This document shows positions 8,043 to 17,162 of a DNA stretch of 64,000 nt, in pieces. The stretch covers positions 150,640 through 214,639 of the forward strand of contig NZ_KB907245.1 in the NCBI RefSeq assembly GCF_000381905.1. The letters run 5' to 3'. The position numbers and the translations under genes were made by a program. Numbering within the stretch: position 1 is the first letter of the stretch; each line of letters starts with the position of its first letter. The DNA comes from Paenibacillus fonticola DSM 21315. GTDB lineage: Bacteria; Bacillota; Bacilli; Paenibacillales; Paenibacillaceae. A model generated the notes under the pieces. The model saw nothing but the letters and a program-made list of their open reading frames with translations. It did not search any database and was not told the DNA's origin.

Positions 8043-8706
8043 CTCTGTTATCAGATAGGCTGTAGAGTTTTTGAGCCTTATTAAATAAATTTTCTTTCAG
8101 CCTTCTATCATTTTCTTGAGGGCTTGGTTTGCGAATTTCAAGTAAGCCATCATTTGAAACTGCATGCTGATCTATTGCAAATTCGAGCGATGTATACGCA
8201 AGGTACTTTAATAGCGTTGCGACCTGTTCCTTGTCAAGAATTCCTCCATTTCGGACAATTTCTCTATGCTTAAAAGCAACTGCTTCTTTTATAAATGCCT
8301 TACTAAAAAAGCTTTTTTCTAACATTGAGATTTGATTTAATTGTATTTTGTCTGTTTTTAATGCATCAATAATCAAACTCTCCAGCCCTAAATACTTACT
8401 ATCCTTATAAGTCTCAACGACTTCTTCAAGCAACTCTTTGCTGATATACGTTGTATTCGTTTCCTCATATTTATTTTTAAAATAACTCCATGTTATATGC
8501 TCTTTAACTGATGAATCCATATGAACTAAGTTAAGAACACTATAGAGCCGAGCTAATTGTTGCTTATTAATACTTCCATTTAGCTCTAGCTGTTCGCTAA
8601 GCTTATGCTGCGAGATGATATGATTAATTTCGGTAGCCAATTCACTTAAACTTAACCCATCGCTATTCAATGATTCACAAATTTTTAAAAGCAGATTATT
8701 GTTCAT
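8035..8706 (-). CDS. Hypothetical 223-residue mostly helical protein
   Basis: 223 residues, charged and probably alpha-helical, no membrane segment, no signal peptide and no catalytic motif that I recognise. The ATG at 8706 has AAGGAAG just upstream. It is the largest gene of the AT-rich five-gene operon, following a 52-residue membrane protein after 41 bp and overlapping the 40-residue frame. Composition differs sharply from its neighbours, suggesting transfer. It may be the effector or the structural partner of the unit, but the sequence gives no direct evidence. Confidence 0.6.
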   Translation of the reverse strand: MNNNLLLKICESLNSDGLSLSELATEINHIISQHKLSEQLELNGSINKQQLARLYSVLNLVHMDSSVKEHITWSYFKNKYEETNTTYISKELLEEVVETYKDSKYLGLESLIIDALKTDKIQLNQISMLEKSFFSKAFIKEAVAFKHREIVRNGGILDKEQVATLLKYLAYTSLEFAIDQHAVSNDGLLEIRKPSPQENDRRLKENLFNKAQKLYSLSDNRGD

Positions 8707-8747
8707 ACTTCCTTTGTAGCCACCTTTGAGCTATCTGCCCAATTTTA

Positions 8748-8906
8748 TTAGTATCTATATTTAATTAAATAAATCACAATAAAAGTGACATTACTAAGGA
8801 TTAAAATACAGATTATTGTTTTCTTTTCATATCTCATGGACCAAAATTTTAAAAAGGCCAGTATGTCAACTATTATGAGCATAAGAATCAACTCCACAAA
8901 TTCCAT
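8748..8906 (-). CDS. 52-residue two-helix membrane protein
   Basis: ATG at 8906 after GGCGGTGA; 52 codons to TAA at 8748-8750. Two hydrophobic segments (about 4-20 and 31-48) are separated by the basic turn RYEKK, as in small membrane partners, toxins or holin-like proteins. It is first in the AT-rich operon and is followed 41 bp later by the 223-residue gene. Function unknown. Confidence 0.5.
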   Translation of the reverse strand: MEFVELILMLIIVDILAFLKFWSMRYEKKTIICILILSNVTFIVIYLIKYRY

Positions 8907-9063
8907 ACAATCACCGCCAAATTGTTAAACATTTGAAAATTGAAAGCTTAAAGTTTATCAACACCATACTTTTTAAATAAATTTATTAATATGTACAGTG
9001 TTTATCGGCTAACTTACACTTAATAATTTATAGCAATAAAGTCCCTTATCTGGTTGAATTAAC

Positions 9064-9102
9064 AAAAGAAGCCACCCCCAACATCACGTTGAAGGCAGCT
9101 TC
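9064..9102 (-). terminator. Terminator of sugar ABC operon 1
   Basis: Arms 9068-9082 and 9088-9102 pair (GAAGC, CC and GTTG segments with G-T wobbles) and the minus-strand read continues into TTTT. Placed 117 bp after the last permease stop. Apart from this hairpin, 8907-9218 shows nothing. Confidence 0.65.
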
Positions 9103-9218
9103 CAGCTTGTAGTTTCTATTTAATTTCCAGCCTGTTTCCACGCTCTTATTATCCAGTTCGGCTGAATTGGGTCGTATATCTCGGCTTCGTGATTTTGTCG
9201 CTCACTGCCTGAATTCTC

Positions 9219-10043
9219 TTATCCTTTCACTGCCCCGCCAACGATCCCCTCTACGATTTGCTTCTGCATGGCGATAAAGAATACAAACACAGGAGCAAGG
9301 GTAATGACCGTCATCGTCATGAACATCGGCCAATTGACCGCGAATTCGCCCTTTGCCTTGTAGATCTCCAGAACGAGCGTTGTATTCTCCCGGGAGCTAA
9401 GGAACAGCATCGGAGACAGGAAATCGTTCCAGATCCACATCGTTTGCAGTACAGCACAGGTTACGGTAATCGGCTGCAGCAACGGCAGGAGGATCTTCCA
9501 GAATATGCCCCAGATCGAGCAGCCATCGATGATGGCTGCCTCCGACAGATCCTTCGGAATGGTCTTCATATACCCCAGGATCAGGAAGAAGACAAACACC
9601 GAGCCCCCTAAATACATCGTCGTTAATCCATACAGCTTATCCACCAGCTTCAAGTTGGTCATCAACTGGAACAGCGGCACGAGCAGCGTCTGAAACGGAA
9701 CCATGAACCCAAGCAGCAAATATCCCATAATGACCCGGTTTACGCGAGTCCGGTTATATACGATTGGATACGCTGCCATGGCTCCGATCAGCACCATCAG
9801 GATAACGGCCGTTACGGTCAGAAACAAGCTGTTGCCAAAGCTGCGCAGTATCGGCGTCTCCTCAAAGACTCTGGCATAATTCGAGAAGTTCCAGCTTGTA
9901 GGCAAGCTGACCGGCTTCGTTGCCGTTTCGAACTCACTTTTAAACGTGTTGACGATAATGATGTAAAAAGGGAAAAAAGTGAGCAGTCCGAAAGGAAGCA
10001 TAAGAACATCCAGTATCCATAATTTCCGTTTGGATCCTATCAT
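9219..10043 (-). CDS. Sugar ABC transporter permease, MalG type (importer 1)
   Basis: 274 residues with six membrane segments of the CUT1 MalG/LacG class. The cytoplasmic ATPase-docking loop EAAIIDGCSIWGIFWKILLP is plain near 167-186. The ATG at 10043 overlaps the stop of the partner permease (ATGA), so the pair is translated together. The solute-binding lipoprotein and the partner permease lie upstream in the same minus-strand operon. No ATPase is encoded nearby; CUT1 importers of this kind use a shared MsmX-like ATPase. Substrate unknown. Confidence 0.92.
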   Translation of the reverse strand: MIGSKRKLWILDVLMLPFGLLTFFPFYIIIVNTFKSEFETATKPVSLPTSWNFSNYARVFEETPILRSFGNSLFLTVTAVILMVLIGAMAAYPIVYNRTRVNRVIMGYLLLGFMVPFQTLLVPLFQLMTNLKLVDKLYGLTTMYLGGSVFVFFLILGYMKTIPKDLSEAAIIDGCSIWGIFWKILLPLLQPITVTCAVLQTMWIWNDFLSPMLFLSSRENTTLVLEIYKAKGEFAVNWPMFMTMTVITLAPVFVFFIAMQKQIVEGIVGGAVKG

Positions 10044-10924
10044 TGCATGCGCTCCTCCCTTTTCTGCATCAGGTTGAATTGGACGAAGCCAATCACTAGT
10101 ACGATAAGGAAGAAGATGACCGAAATCGCAGACGCGAGGCCAAACTGAGCTTCGGAAATCCCCCGGAGCACGATCACCTGCGTAATCGTATGCGTCTCAA
10201 ATCCAGGTCCGCCGTTCGTCAATGCAAACGGAATTTCATATACCTTCAAACCATTCGTGATTAAGAGCAGCACGCTCACTGTCATCGCCGGAGCCAGCAG
10301 CGGAATAGTAATGTAGCGGATCTGCTGCCACTTGTTGGCCCCATCGATAGCCGCCGCCTCGAAGAAGTCCTTGGAAATCGACTGCAGGAAGGCCAGATAA
10401 ATGACCGCGTGCCAGCCGGTCGTGGCCCAAACAGCGACGACAATCGTCGATACCTTGGCCAGCACAGGATCGGATAACCATGGCTGTGCCGACATCCCGA
10501 ACAATTCGCGCAGGAATGTGTTTAGAATCCCCGATGGAATCGGCGCGAAGATAAACCCCCAGATAAAGGCCAACAGCAGGCCGCTCGGAATGGACGGGAA
10601 GAAAAAGACCGCCCGCAATACATTTTTGCTGAAAAAATTCTGATCCAGAACAAGCGCTAGCGGAATCGCAAGTAAAGTGACCAGCACCGTTGTTGCGACC
10701 GCAAACAATATCGTAAATGATATTCCCGATACGATCGCATTGTCGGCGAATAAGCGCGCATAATTTTTCAAGCCGATAAAGTCATAGTTCGTTGAATACC
10801 CGTTAAAATTAGTCAGGCTGAGCATAAATGAGCGAATTAACGGGTAAATCGTAAACAAGGTATAGATGATCAGAATCGGAATCAGAAACACCTGGTATTG
10901 CAGCTGTCGCATAAATTTACCCAA
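10040..10924 (-). CDS. Sugar ABC transporter permease, MalF type (importer 1)
   Basis: 294 residues, six membrane segments, CUT1 MalF/LacF class. The EAA loop reads EAAAIDGANKWQQIRYITIP. The likely start is TTG at 10924, with AAGGAAG at a good distance; the first ATG lies four codons further in and is too far from the ribosome site. It follows the solute-binding gene by 29 bp and overlaps the MalG-type gene. Acts in the cytoplasmic membrane with its partner as the translocation pore. Confidence 0.92.
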   Translation of the reverse strand: MGKFMRQLQYQVFLIPILIIYTLFTIYPLIRSFMLSLTNFNGYSTNYDFIGLKNYARLFADNAIVSGISFTILFAVATTVLVTLLAIPLALVLDQNFFSKNVLRAVFFFPSIPSGLLLAFIWGFIFAPIPSGILNTFLRELFGMSAQPWLSDPVLAKVSTIVVAVWATTGWHAVIYLAFLQSISKDFFEAAAIDGANKWQQIRYITIPLLAPAMTVSVLLLITNGLKVYEIPFALTNGGPGFETHTITQVIVLRGISEAQFGLASAISVIFFLIVLVIGFVQFNLMQKREERMQ

Positions 10925-10953
10925 AATTGATCTTCCTTTCAGTGAGCTAGACC

Positions 10954-12231
10954 TTAGTAACTCTCCATCTCAATGAATTTCTTATCAATGGCTTGAACAG
11001 CTTCCTCCGGCGTTATCTTACCTACAGCCATATCCTGGGTCGATACAACGAATTGGTTTCTGAGCGCTTCCTGGTATCTTGGCCAAGTTACCATAGGCAA
11101 ATAGATTCTGCCTTCCATCAGGCCTTCCTCATATGCGTTTTGCAGGGCAGGATGCACTTCCGCCTCGAAGCCCTTGGCCGTCATGATTAAATTTGTGCCC
11201 TCATAGAACAGCTGCAGGCCTTCTTCCGTGCTTAAGTACTCCAGGAACAGCAGCGCTTCCTCTTTATTCTTCGTCTTGCTATTCACCGCAAACCCTACGC
11301 CTGGCGCCCCGACATAGTAGCTCTGGCCTTTCTCGAACCCAGGCAGACCCATCACTCCGAAATCCAGATCCGGCACCTGCGTCAATTTATCCATCACCCA
11401 CGGGCCGCTGAAGAACATCGCGACATTGCCGAGTGCAAACTCGCTTTCAACTTGATCTCCAGTCAGGCCAATCATGTCGGAGGTCAAAATTTTCGTATCG
11501 ATCAAATCTCTTTTCCACACTTTAAACACTTCTGTCCATCCATCGGCAAATGTTTTTTCGCCAGCAAAGATCTTCTCGTCAAAATCAGGGTCCTGGGACA
11601 GCACCATGTTCCCGTATAGAGCCGAATGGATTTGCGTCAAATCCTGCATGGTATCATAGATCGGGACAATTCCTGCCTCTTTCAGCTTCAAGCACACGGC
11701 GATGAACTCATCCCAGGTTTCAGGGAGCTCCGTAATACCTGCTTTCTCAAATAGCGCCTTATTGTAGAACCAACCGCCTACCCAGCCGTTTTGTGTAAAA
11801 GCGTAGGTTCTTCCGTCCTTGCTCAGCATCGGTTTATTGCTGTCGAGCATGACATCCATGAACGGATAGTCTGTCAGATCGATCGCATGTCCGCCGTCGA
11901 TAATTTCATTGCGGTTCTCGGCAGCGATCATAAAAATATCCGTCGCGGAATCCGACAGCAGCATCGTCTGCAATTTCGAAATATAGTCTTTGACCGGCGG
12001 AGCAAATTGGAAATCGAAAGAAATATGCGGGTATTTCTTCTGGAACCCTTCCAGCACCGGCTTCATTTCGGACTCATTGTTCCAGGCTAGGATGCTCAGC
12101 TTCACCTTTTGCTTGCTTTGCCCGCCCTCGGCGCCGCTGGCTGCGCTTTCAGAACTGTCTTTGCCTCCGCAGGCGCTGAGCACCATCGTGACGATCATAA
12201 CCATAATCAACAGCAGTGACTTTCTTTTCAC
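10954..12231 (-). CDS. Sugar-binding lipoprotein (importer 1)
   Basis: 425 residues with a lipoprotein signal ending LSAC (C21), then a low-complexity Gly/Ser/Ala linker and a family-1 solute-binding fold (LSILAWNNESEMKPVLEGFQKKYPHISF). It captures sugar outside the membrane and delivers it to the two permeases downstream. The GTG start at 12231 follows AGGGGG. A CcpA-type site lies about 26 bp upstream. Sequence differs clearly from the lipoproteins of importers 2 and 3, so the substrate is probably different. Confidence 0.9.
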   Translation of the reverse strand: MKRKSLLLIMVMIVTMVLSACGGKDSSESAASGAEGGQSKQKVKLSILAWNNESEMKPVLEGFQKKYPHISFDFQFAPPVKDYISKLQTMLLSDSATDIFMIAAENRNEIIDGGHAIDLTDYPFMDVMLDSNKPMLSKDGRTYAFTQNGWVGGWFYNKALFEKAGITELPETWDEFIAVCLKLKEAGIVPIYDTMQDLTQIHSALYGNMVLSQDPDFDEKIFAGEKTFADGWTEVFKVWKRDLIDTKILTSDMIGLTGDQVESEFALGNVAMFFSGPWVMDKLTQVPDLDFGVMGLPGFEKGQSYYVGAPGVGFAVNSKTKNKEEALLFLEYLSTEEGLQLFYEGTNLIMTAKGFEAEVHPALQNAYEEGLMEGRIYLPMVTWPRYQEALRNQFVVSTQDMAVGKITPEEAVQAIDKKFIEMESY

Positions 12232-12256
12232 GTTTAGTTCCCCCTTATTTCAACAT

Positions 12257-12270
12257 TGTAAGCACTTACA
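12257..12270. promoter_or_regulatory. Candidate catabolite-response element (cre-like palindrome)
   Basis: TGTAAGCACTTACA is a near-perfect palindrome close to the CcpA cre consensus, just upstream of the lipoprotein start at 12231. It suggests glucose repression of importer 1. Confidence 0.55.
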
Positions 12271-12349
12271 CTCATTTCAAAGCTTACTCCGGTTCCTTTC
12301 GCGGCGGAATTCATATTGTTGCGCAACTTCTTGTATTTCGTTGCACGGC

Positions 12350-13861
12350 TTAATGTTTCTCGCCTCGGTGGAGCTGACGGTATTGCTTGGGGGACACATC
12401 ATAGTATTTTTTAAACGTCCTGCTGAAGTGACTCTCATCGACAAATCCAGTCACGGAGGCGATCACGCTGTTCTTCTCCTCCGTGCGGAGCAGCAATTCG
12501 GCGGCCTTCTCCATCCTAATCTGAATCACATAATTCCAATAGTTCACATTCATTTCCTGCTTGAACAGCCTGCTTAACTGAAAGCGGTCGACGCCAAACC
12601 GGTCCGCCACCATCTGCAGAGACAAATCTTCCCCATAGTTGAGGTCGACATATTGCTTCACTCTCATAACCATATCCTCCGTCAGGTTCGGGCCTTTCAT
12701 GATGCTGGCGATATGACCGATTAAGCTCATAAATAAGAGCTCCAGCTCCCGAATATTACGATAGCTCCTAAGGTCATCCATCGTGATATTATCGAGCTTC
12801 GTACTTGACCTGCCCATAGTCGGAATCGACTGGGCAATGACGTACAGAAAATGAAGAACTAGAGAATAGACATCCTCCGGCGGAATCCGCGAGCTCCGGA
12901 AATAATCGAACATTTCTGCGGTCAGCTTCCTGGCGGCCTCCGGAGCGAATTCGCGGACAACCATCTCCCGATAGGCCTGCTCATAGCTCTGAAAATGCTG
13001 CATGCCCCATGCCTCGTTAAATGCTTCCTCCTGGTAAGCATTCACGGGTTCACAGGTATAGAAGCCCAGCCTGCCGGCTTCCTCGCTCTGCTCCAGCAGC
13101 TCCGGCAGCTGGTCAGCACGGCATCCGTCCATCATTCGGCTCGCTCCAATACTCACCGCAAGTTCGGGTATATGGGCTTGAATACGGGATAACGTCTCCT
13201 GGCACAGCTCCAGCAACCGGGATTCCGGCATGGGAGCGGTTATTCCCAGCAGGCAGCTGTATTTATCCCGGCTCTTTCGGTAAACGACCGGAATCAGCGA
13301 CGGCTCCGCCTGGAGCAGCCATTCCGCAAGCAGCGGCTCGCTCAGGCTCTCTCCTTCGATCTGGAGGACGGCGCATTGCTGGAGCTTCAGCAAGCCGCAG
13401 GCCCGCTCGACAACGGCGAGGCTATTGGCATACGCAGACCTGGAATGCACCAGCTTCCCGAATTCATGGGCCAGAACGGATTGCTGCTCTGCATGTATGG
13501 CGGATGTAAGCTCAAGAATGGTTTTCTTCAGCAATACGACATCCACGGGCTTCAGCAAATACTGATAGACGTCCAGACGCAGCGCTTCCCGCGCATAGGT
13601 GAATTCATCGTGAGCGCTTACAATGACGGTTTTCGGCTTCTTTATGGAATGATCCAGCTGCTGCAGGGTTTCGATCCCGCTCATAAATGGCATCTGAATG
13701 TCCAGTATGACGATGTCCGGCAGGAACTCGCCAAGCTGCTGCAGCGTTTCCCGGCCGTCGTAAGCATGTTTGATTTCCGTAATCCCTAAGGCTGCCCAGT
13801 CCATCGTTTTATCCAAAAAAGTGTGCAGGGAAGTTTGGTCATCCGCTATTAGCAATTTCAT
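12350..13861 (-). CDS. YesN-type response regulator, receiver plus AraC HTH
   Basis: 503 residues. The receiver domain (1-120) has acidic pocket DD at 7-8, phospho-acceptor D54 in ILDIQMP and K104 in LLKP. A variable middle region follows, and the last 100 residues carry two helix-turn-helix units of AraC type (LSLQMVADRFGVDRFQLSRLFK and the GFVDESHFSRTFKKYYDVSPKQYR region). It activates transcription when phosphorylated by the YesM-type kinase encoded 25 bp upstream. It lies between importers 1 and 2, so it may control either or both. Start ATG at 13861 with GAGGGGG upstream. Confidence 0.93.
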   Translation of the reverse strand: MKLLIADDQTSLHTFLDKTMDWAALGITEIKHAYDGRETLQQLGEFLPDIVILDIQMPFMSGIETLQQLDHSIKKPKTVIVSAHDEFTYAREALRLDVYQYLLKPVDVVLLKKTILELTSAIHAEQQSVLAHEFGKLVHSRSAYANSLAVVERACGLLKLQQCAVLQIEGESLSEPLLAEWLLQAEPSLIPVVYRKSRDKYSCLLGITAPMPESRLLELCQETLSRIQAHIPELAVSIGASRMMDGCRADQLPELLEQSEEAGRLGFYTCEPVNAYQEEAFNEAWGMQHFQSYEQAYREMVVREFAPEAARKLTAEMFDYFRSSRIPPEDVYSLVLHFLYVIAQSIPTMGRSSTKLDNITMDDLRSYRNIRELELLFMSLIGHIASIMKGPNLTEDMVMRVKQYVDLNYGEDLSLQMVADRFGVDRFQLSRLFKQEMNVNYWNYVIQIRMEKAAELLLRTEEKNSVIASVTGFVDESHFSRTFKKYYDVSPKQYRQLHRGEKH

Positions 13862-13886
13862 GGCATGTCCCCCTCATACAACGAGC

Positions 13887-15698
13887 TTATTCGATCCTCG
13901 GCACAACTAAATATACGCAGGTGCCGGCATTTTTTGTGCTGCGAACCCGGATTCCAAAATCCTGCCCGAAGTTCAGCTTAATCCGGTGATTGATATTATA
14001 AAGTCCGATATTGCCGTTTTTCTCATCCGGCTTGTCCAGCTGCCGTCTCAGCCGTTTGAGCTCATCTGCATCCATCCCTTTGCCGCTGTCAGCAATGGCG
14101 ATAAGCAGACCTCTTCTCACTGTAGTGACGCTGATGCGGATCGCACCCTCCCGCCGATCCTCGCCGAATCCATGCCGGATACAGTTCTCCACGACAGGCT
14201 GCAGCAGCAGCTTGGGTATTCTGCACGGCAATACGCGCTGATCCGGAATGTACTCGTCGACCTGCAAGCGGTCATCGTATTTTTTATTCATAATATAAAG
14301 ATAATTCCGTACGTGCTCCAGCTCCGTTCTAAGCTCCACCAGCTCACCCGACTGTCTCATCGAATAACGGAACATGTGGCTTAAGGAAAGTACGATATGA
14401 TTAGAGGATTCGATGTTACCGCATACAATTTCCGTCTGCAGCAGCTGCAGCGTATTGAACAGAAAATGAGGATTGATCTGGGCCTGCAGCGCCTTCAGTT
14501 CTTCTTCTTTCAGCGCGATCTGAGTCAAATAGTTTTGCTGAATGAGCAGGTCGATCCGGTCCATAAGCTCTTTGAACTTCATGCCGATCTGATTGATTTC
14601 GTGATACTGGTAGTTTTTATCGCGAATATACAGCATGTCGTCGGTCCCGATTTTGTCCAGCGTCTTCAGCAGGCCCTGCATCGGCCGGGAAATGCGGAAG
14701 GTGACCGCCAGGCTGATCAGCACATTTAGAATCAGGCACAGGTAAAGAATTCGCGCCAGGTTCGACTTTAGCGGAGCGGATTGGCTCGTGATTTCACTCA
14801 TCGGCACGGCGGAGATCATCATCCAGCCTTCAACCGCTGTCGGCTGATAAATAATCAAATGCTCCTCCCCGTACAATGGCGTGCGGAAATTGCCCGACTT
14901 CTGTTCGTATATCTCATCGATTCCGTCAATGTCCATGATTTGGCCGATTTCTTCGTTGTTCTGGTGAACGATGATTCTCCTGTTCTCGTCGATCAGAAAG
15001 ATGCTCCCTCTGTTCTGATAGTTGTTGCGCTCGAACATGCTGTTTACTTTCTGCAAATCCAGGTTGGCAATGACCGAGCCGATCACCTCGCGGCGAAAGC
15101 CTTTGACCTGCATGGCTACGGACAAGGTAGGACGTCCATATCGAGAAATGTCCGAGCTTAAATAGTAATCCTGGTTGTGTATGCCCAGGCTAAAAAAATA
15201 ATCTCCTTGCCGAGACTGGAAGGATTCCTGTACCCAGGGCTGCGCCCCGAAGGAATACTCCCACCAAAGCGAGCTCCGTCCGTTTAAATTATTGACATAC
15301 CCGTTCTTCCCCAGAATTAGAACATCGCTGATTAGTGACTGGTATGTATTGATGCTCTGCGTAATTTCGGAAATATTTCGTTCATGCTGCAGCAAATAGG
15401 CCATGTCAGGCACCTCAGCATGCCGCATAATCGCTCCGACGGATTGGTTGCTCACCAGCACCAGCAGCGAACGCTTCGTCTCCTCCAGGTTGAAGCTTAA
15501 GCCTTGAGCGGCCTGCTCCATCACCTTGTTGCTTGACCGGATCACCTCTTCCGTAATCATCCGGGTCGAATCGCGAATGGATAACATCCCAAGCAGCACG
15601 AGCAGCAGCAGGTTACCGAGCAAATAGTATACGAGGAACGTCCGATAAATCGTTTTTTGCAGCATGAAACGGCGTAAAAATCGCAGTATTCTGTTCAT
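13887..15698 (-). CDS. YesM-type sensor histidine kinase
   Basis: 603 residues from the ATG at 15698 (GAGGGAG upstream); an upstream in-frame start at 15827 crosses the preceding terminator and is unlikely. Order: membrane helix near 20-40, extracytoplasmic sensor of about 250 residues, second helix, HAMP region, then the His_kinase domain with QINPHFLFN (His near 411) and ATPase motifs ADSGKGMD. It pairs with the AraC-type regulator 25 bp downstream. The ligand is unknown; a sugar bound directly or through a binding protein is typical. Confidence 0.93.
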   Translation of the reverse strand: MNRILRFLRRFMLQKTIYRTFLVYYLLGNLLLLVLLGMLSIRDSTRMITEEVIRSSNKVMEQAAQGLSFNLEETKRSLLVLVSNQSVGAIMRHAEVPDMAYLLQHERNISEITQSINTYQSLISDVLILGKNGYVNNLNGRSSLWWEYSFGAQPWVQESFQSRQGDYFFSLGIHNQDYYLSSDISRYGRPTLSVAMQVKGFRREVIGSVIANLDLQKVNSMFERNNYQNRGSIFLIDENRRIIVHQNNEEIGQIMDIDGIDEIYEQKSGNFRTPLYGEEHLIIYQPTAVEGWMMISAVPMSEITSQSAPLKSNLARILYLCLILNVLISLAVTFRISRPMQGLLKTLDKIGTDDMLYIRDKNYQYHEINQIGMKFKELMDRIDLLIQQNYLTQIALKEEELKALQAQINPHFLFNTLQLLQTEIVCGNIESSNHIVLSLSHMFRYSMRQSGELVELRTELEHVRNYLYIMNKKYDDRLQVDEYIPDQRVLPCRIPKLLLQPVVENCIRHGFGEDRREGAIRISVTTVRRGLLIAIADSGKGMDADELKRLRRQLDKPDEKNGNIGLYNINHRIKLNFGQDFGIRVRSTKNAGTCVYLVVPRIE

Positions 15699-15795
15699 AC
15701 ATAGCTCCCTCAATAGCTGATCATTCTCCCTATTCATCCTAATGCATTGTAGCAAAAGAACAAAGCAGATGAATAGACTCCCCTCATTTTTGCCC

Positions 15796-15834
15796 AAAAA
15801 AAAGAAGCATTGATAGATTGCCATCAACGCTTCT
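15796..15834 (-). terminator. Terminator between importer 2 and kinase/regulator genes
   Basis: AGAAGC(G)TTGAT / ATCAA(T)GCTTCT stem followed by eight T on the minus strand. It separates the lipoprotein gene ending at 15843 from the kinase starting at 15698, so the two-component pair has its own promoter. Confidence 0.85.
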
Positions 15835-15842
15835 GAGCCTGC

Positions 15843-17120
15843 CTATTCCACGCTTAAATTGTCCCAGTTCTGCTGGAACTGCTCGTACATCTCGGGCTTC
15901 GTTATTTTGCCGCCGATGTAGGCCTGAATGCTGCTGGCGAATTCGCCCGACATGCCATTCGGGAACCGAAACCAGTTCCAGGTCAGCGCTTGGCCTGCAT
16001 CGGTGTATTTCAGCACCTCGATGCCGAGCGCCCCGAGATCCTCTTCTGTGCCTTCGATGCTGTCAAAGGCCGGAATGAACTGAAATTCCTCGGTGATATA
16101 CCTCCTGCCTGTCTGGGAGGAAACGAGCCAATTGAGGAAGGTCTTCGCTTCCTCTTTAACAGGAGAATTCTTGTTGATGACCCAGTTGTTCGGCACCCCG
16201 ACGAACAGTACATCATTATCCTCGGCCGTATCGTCGATCGGCATGGGCAGTATGCCCAAGTCGAGATTCGGATTGATCCCGTCGATCTGCCCTTGCGTCC
16301 AGTTGCCCTGCTGCATCATCGCGGCCTGGCCGCTGGCAAACAGGGTCACCTGGGTGTTGTAATCTGTGGTGAGCGGGTTTGGATTGCTGTATTCCAGCGT
16401 CAGCTCCAAAAGATCCGACCACTGCTGTACGACCGGGTCAGCCGCGAACTTCGCCGACCCTTCGTTTAACTGCTGGATGAATGCTGCAGGGTCTTGCTGA
16501 TAGGCAAATGCGGCATTCATGTTATGGTTGCCAAGCACGAACGACTCCTGATACCCGTTGGAAAACGGGATAATCCCTGCGGCCTCCAGCTTCTCCGCCG
16601 CCTCCCGCAGACCGCTAAGCGTGACCGGACGCTCGGTAATGCCGGCCTGGCGGAACAGCTCCTTGTTATAGATAAAACCGTAGCCTTCCAGGTTCATCGG
16701 CTGCCCGTACAATTTGCCGTCCTTGGTCATCGGCTCTTTGGCTAGCTCCTTGACATCCTTCACCCAGGGCTGGTCGGACAGATCCTCCAGATATTCCTCC
16801 CACATTTCCATTTCGCGGTATCCGCCGATGTTGAAAATATCGGGCTCTTCCCCGGAGGCGAACTTCGACCTTAGCGTTGCTCCGTAATCACTGCCGCCGC
16901 CCACCGTCTGGATTTCCAGCTTGATGTCCGGATGCTCCTGCTCGAACTCCTTCTGCAGCCCTTCCAGCGCCTCGGCGATTTCCACCTTGAATTGGAAAAT
17001 ATGCAGCACCTTGCGTCCGTTTTGCATTTCGGCTTCCTTCCGGCTGCCGCAGCCTGCTGCAAGCAATGCAGTCAACAGAAGCAGCAGGGCCAGCCTGCCG
17101 ATGTTCCTTCCTGCTCTCAT
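15843..17120 (-). CDS. Sugar-binding lipoprotein (importer 2)
   Basis: 425 residues, lipoprotein signal ending AAGC (C24), then a family-1 solute-binding fold. Shared segments with the importer 3 lipoprotein are striking (LYGQPMNLEGYGFIYNKELF here, LYGMPMNLEGYGFIYNKDLF there; AMMQQGNWTQ/AIIFNGNWIQ). The ATG at 17120 has GGGAGG upstream. It is last in the order permease F, permease G, binding protein and is followed by a strong terminator. The GC-richer composition matches its flanks, unlike the AT-richer paralogue. Confidence 0.92.
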   Translation of the reverse strand: MRAGRNIGRLALLLLLTALLAAGCGSRKEAEMQNGRKVLHIFQFKVEIAEALEGLQKEFEQEHPDIKLEIQTVGGGSDYGATLRSKFASGEEPDIFNIGGYREMEMWEEYLEDLSDQPWVKDVKELAKEPMTKDGKLYGQPMNLEGYGFIYNKELFRQAGITERPVTLSGLREAAEKLEAAGIIPFSNGYQESFVLGNHNMNAAFAYQQDPAAFIQQLNEGSAKFAADPVVQQWSDLLELTLEYSNPNPLTTDYNTQVTLFASGQAAMMQQGNWTQGQIDGINPNLDLGILPMPIDDTAEDNDVLFVGVPNNWVINKNSPVKEEAKTFLNWLVSSQTGRRYITEEFQFIPAFDSIEGTEEDLGALGIEVLKYTDAGQALTWNWFRFPNGMSGEFASSIQAYIGGKITKPEMYEQFQQNWDNLSVE

Positions 17121-17162
17121 ATCCGCTCAACCTCCCGTCCATCGATCCTAATCATCGTGTAG

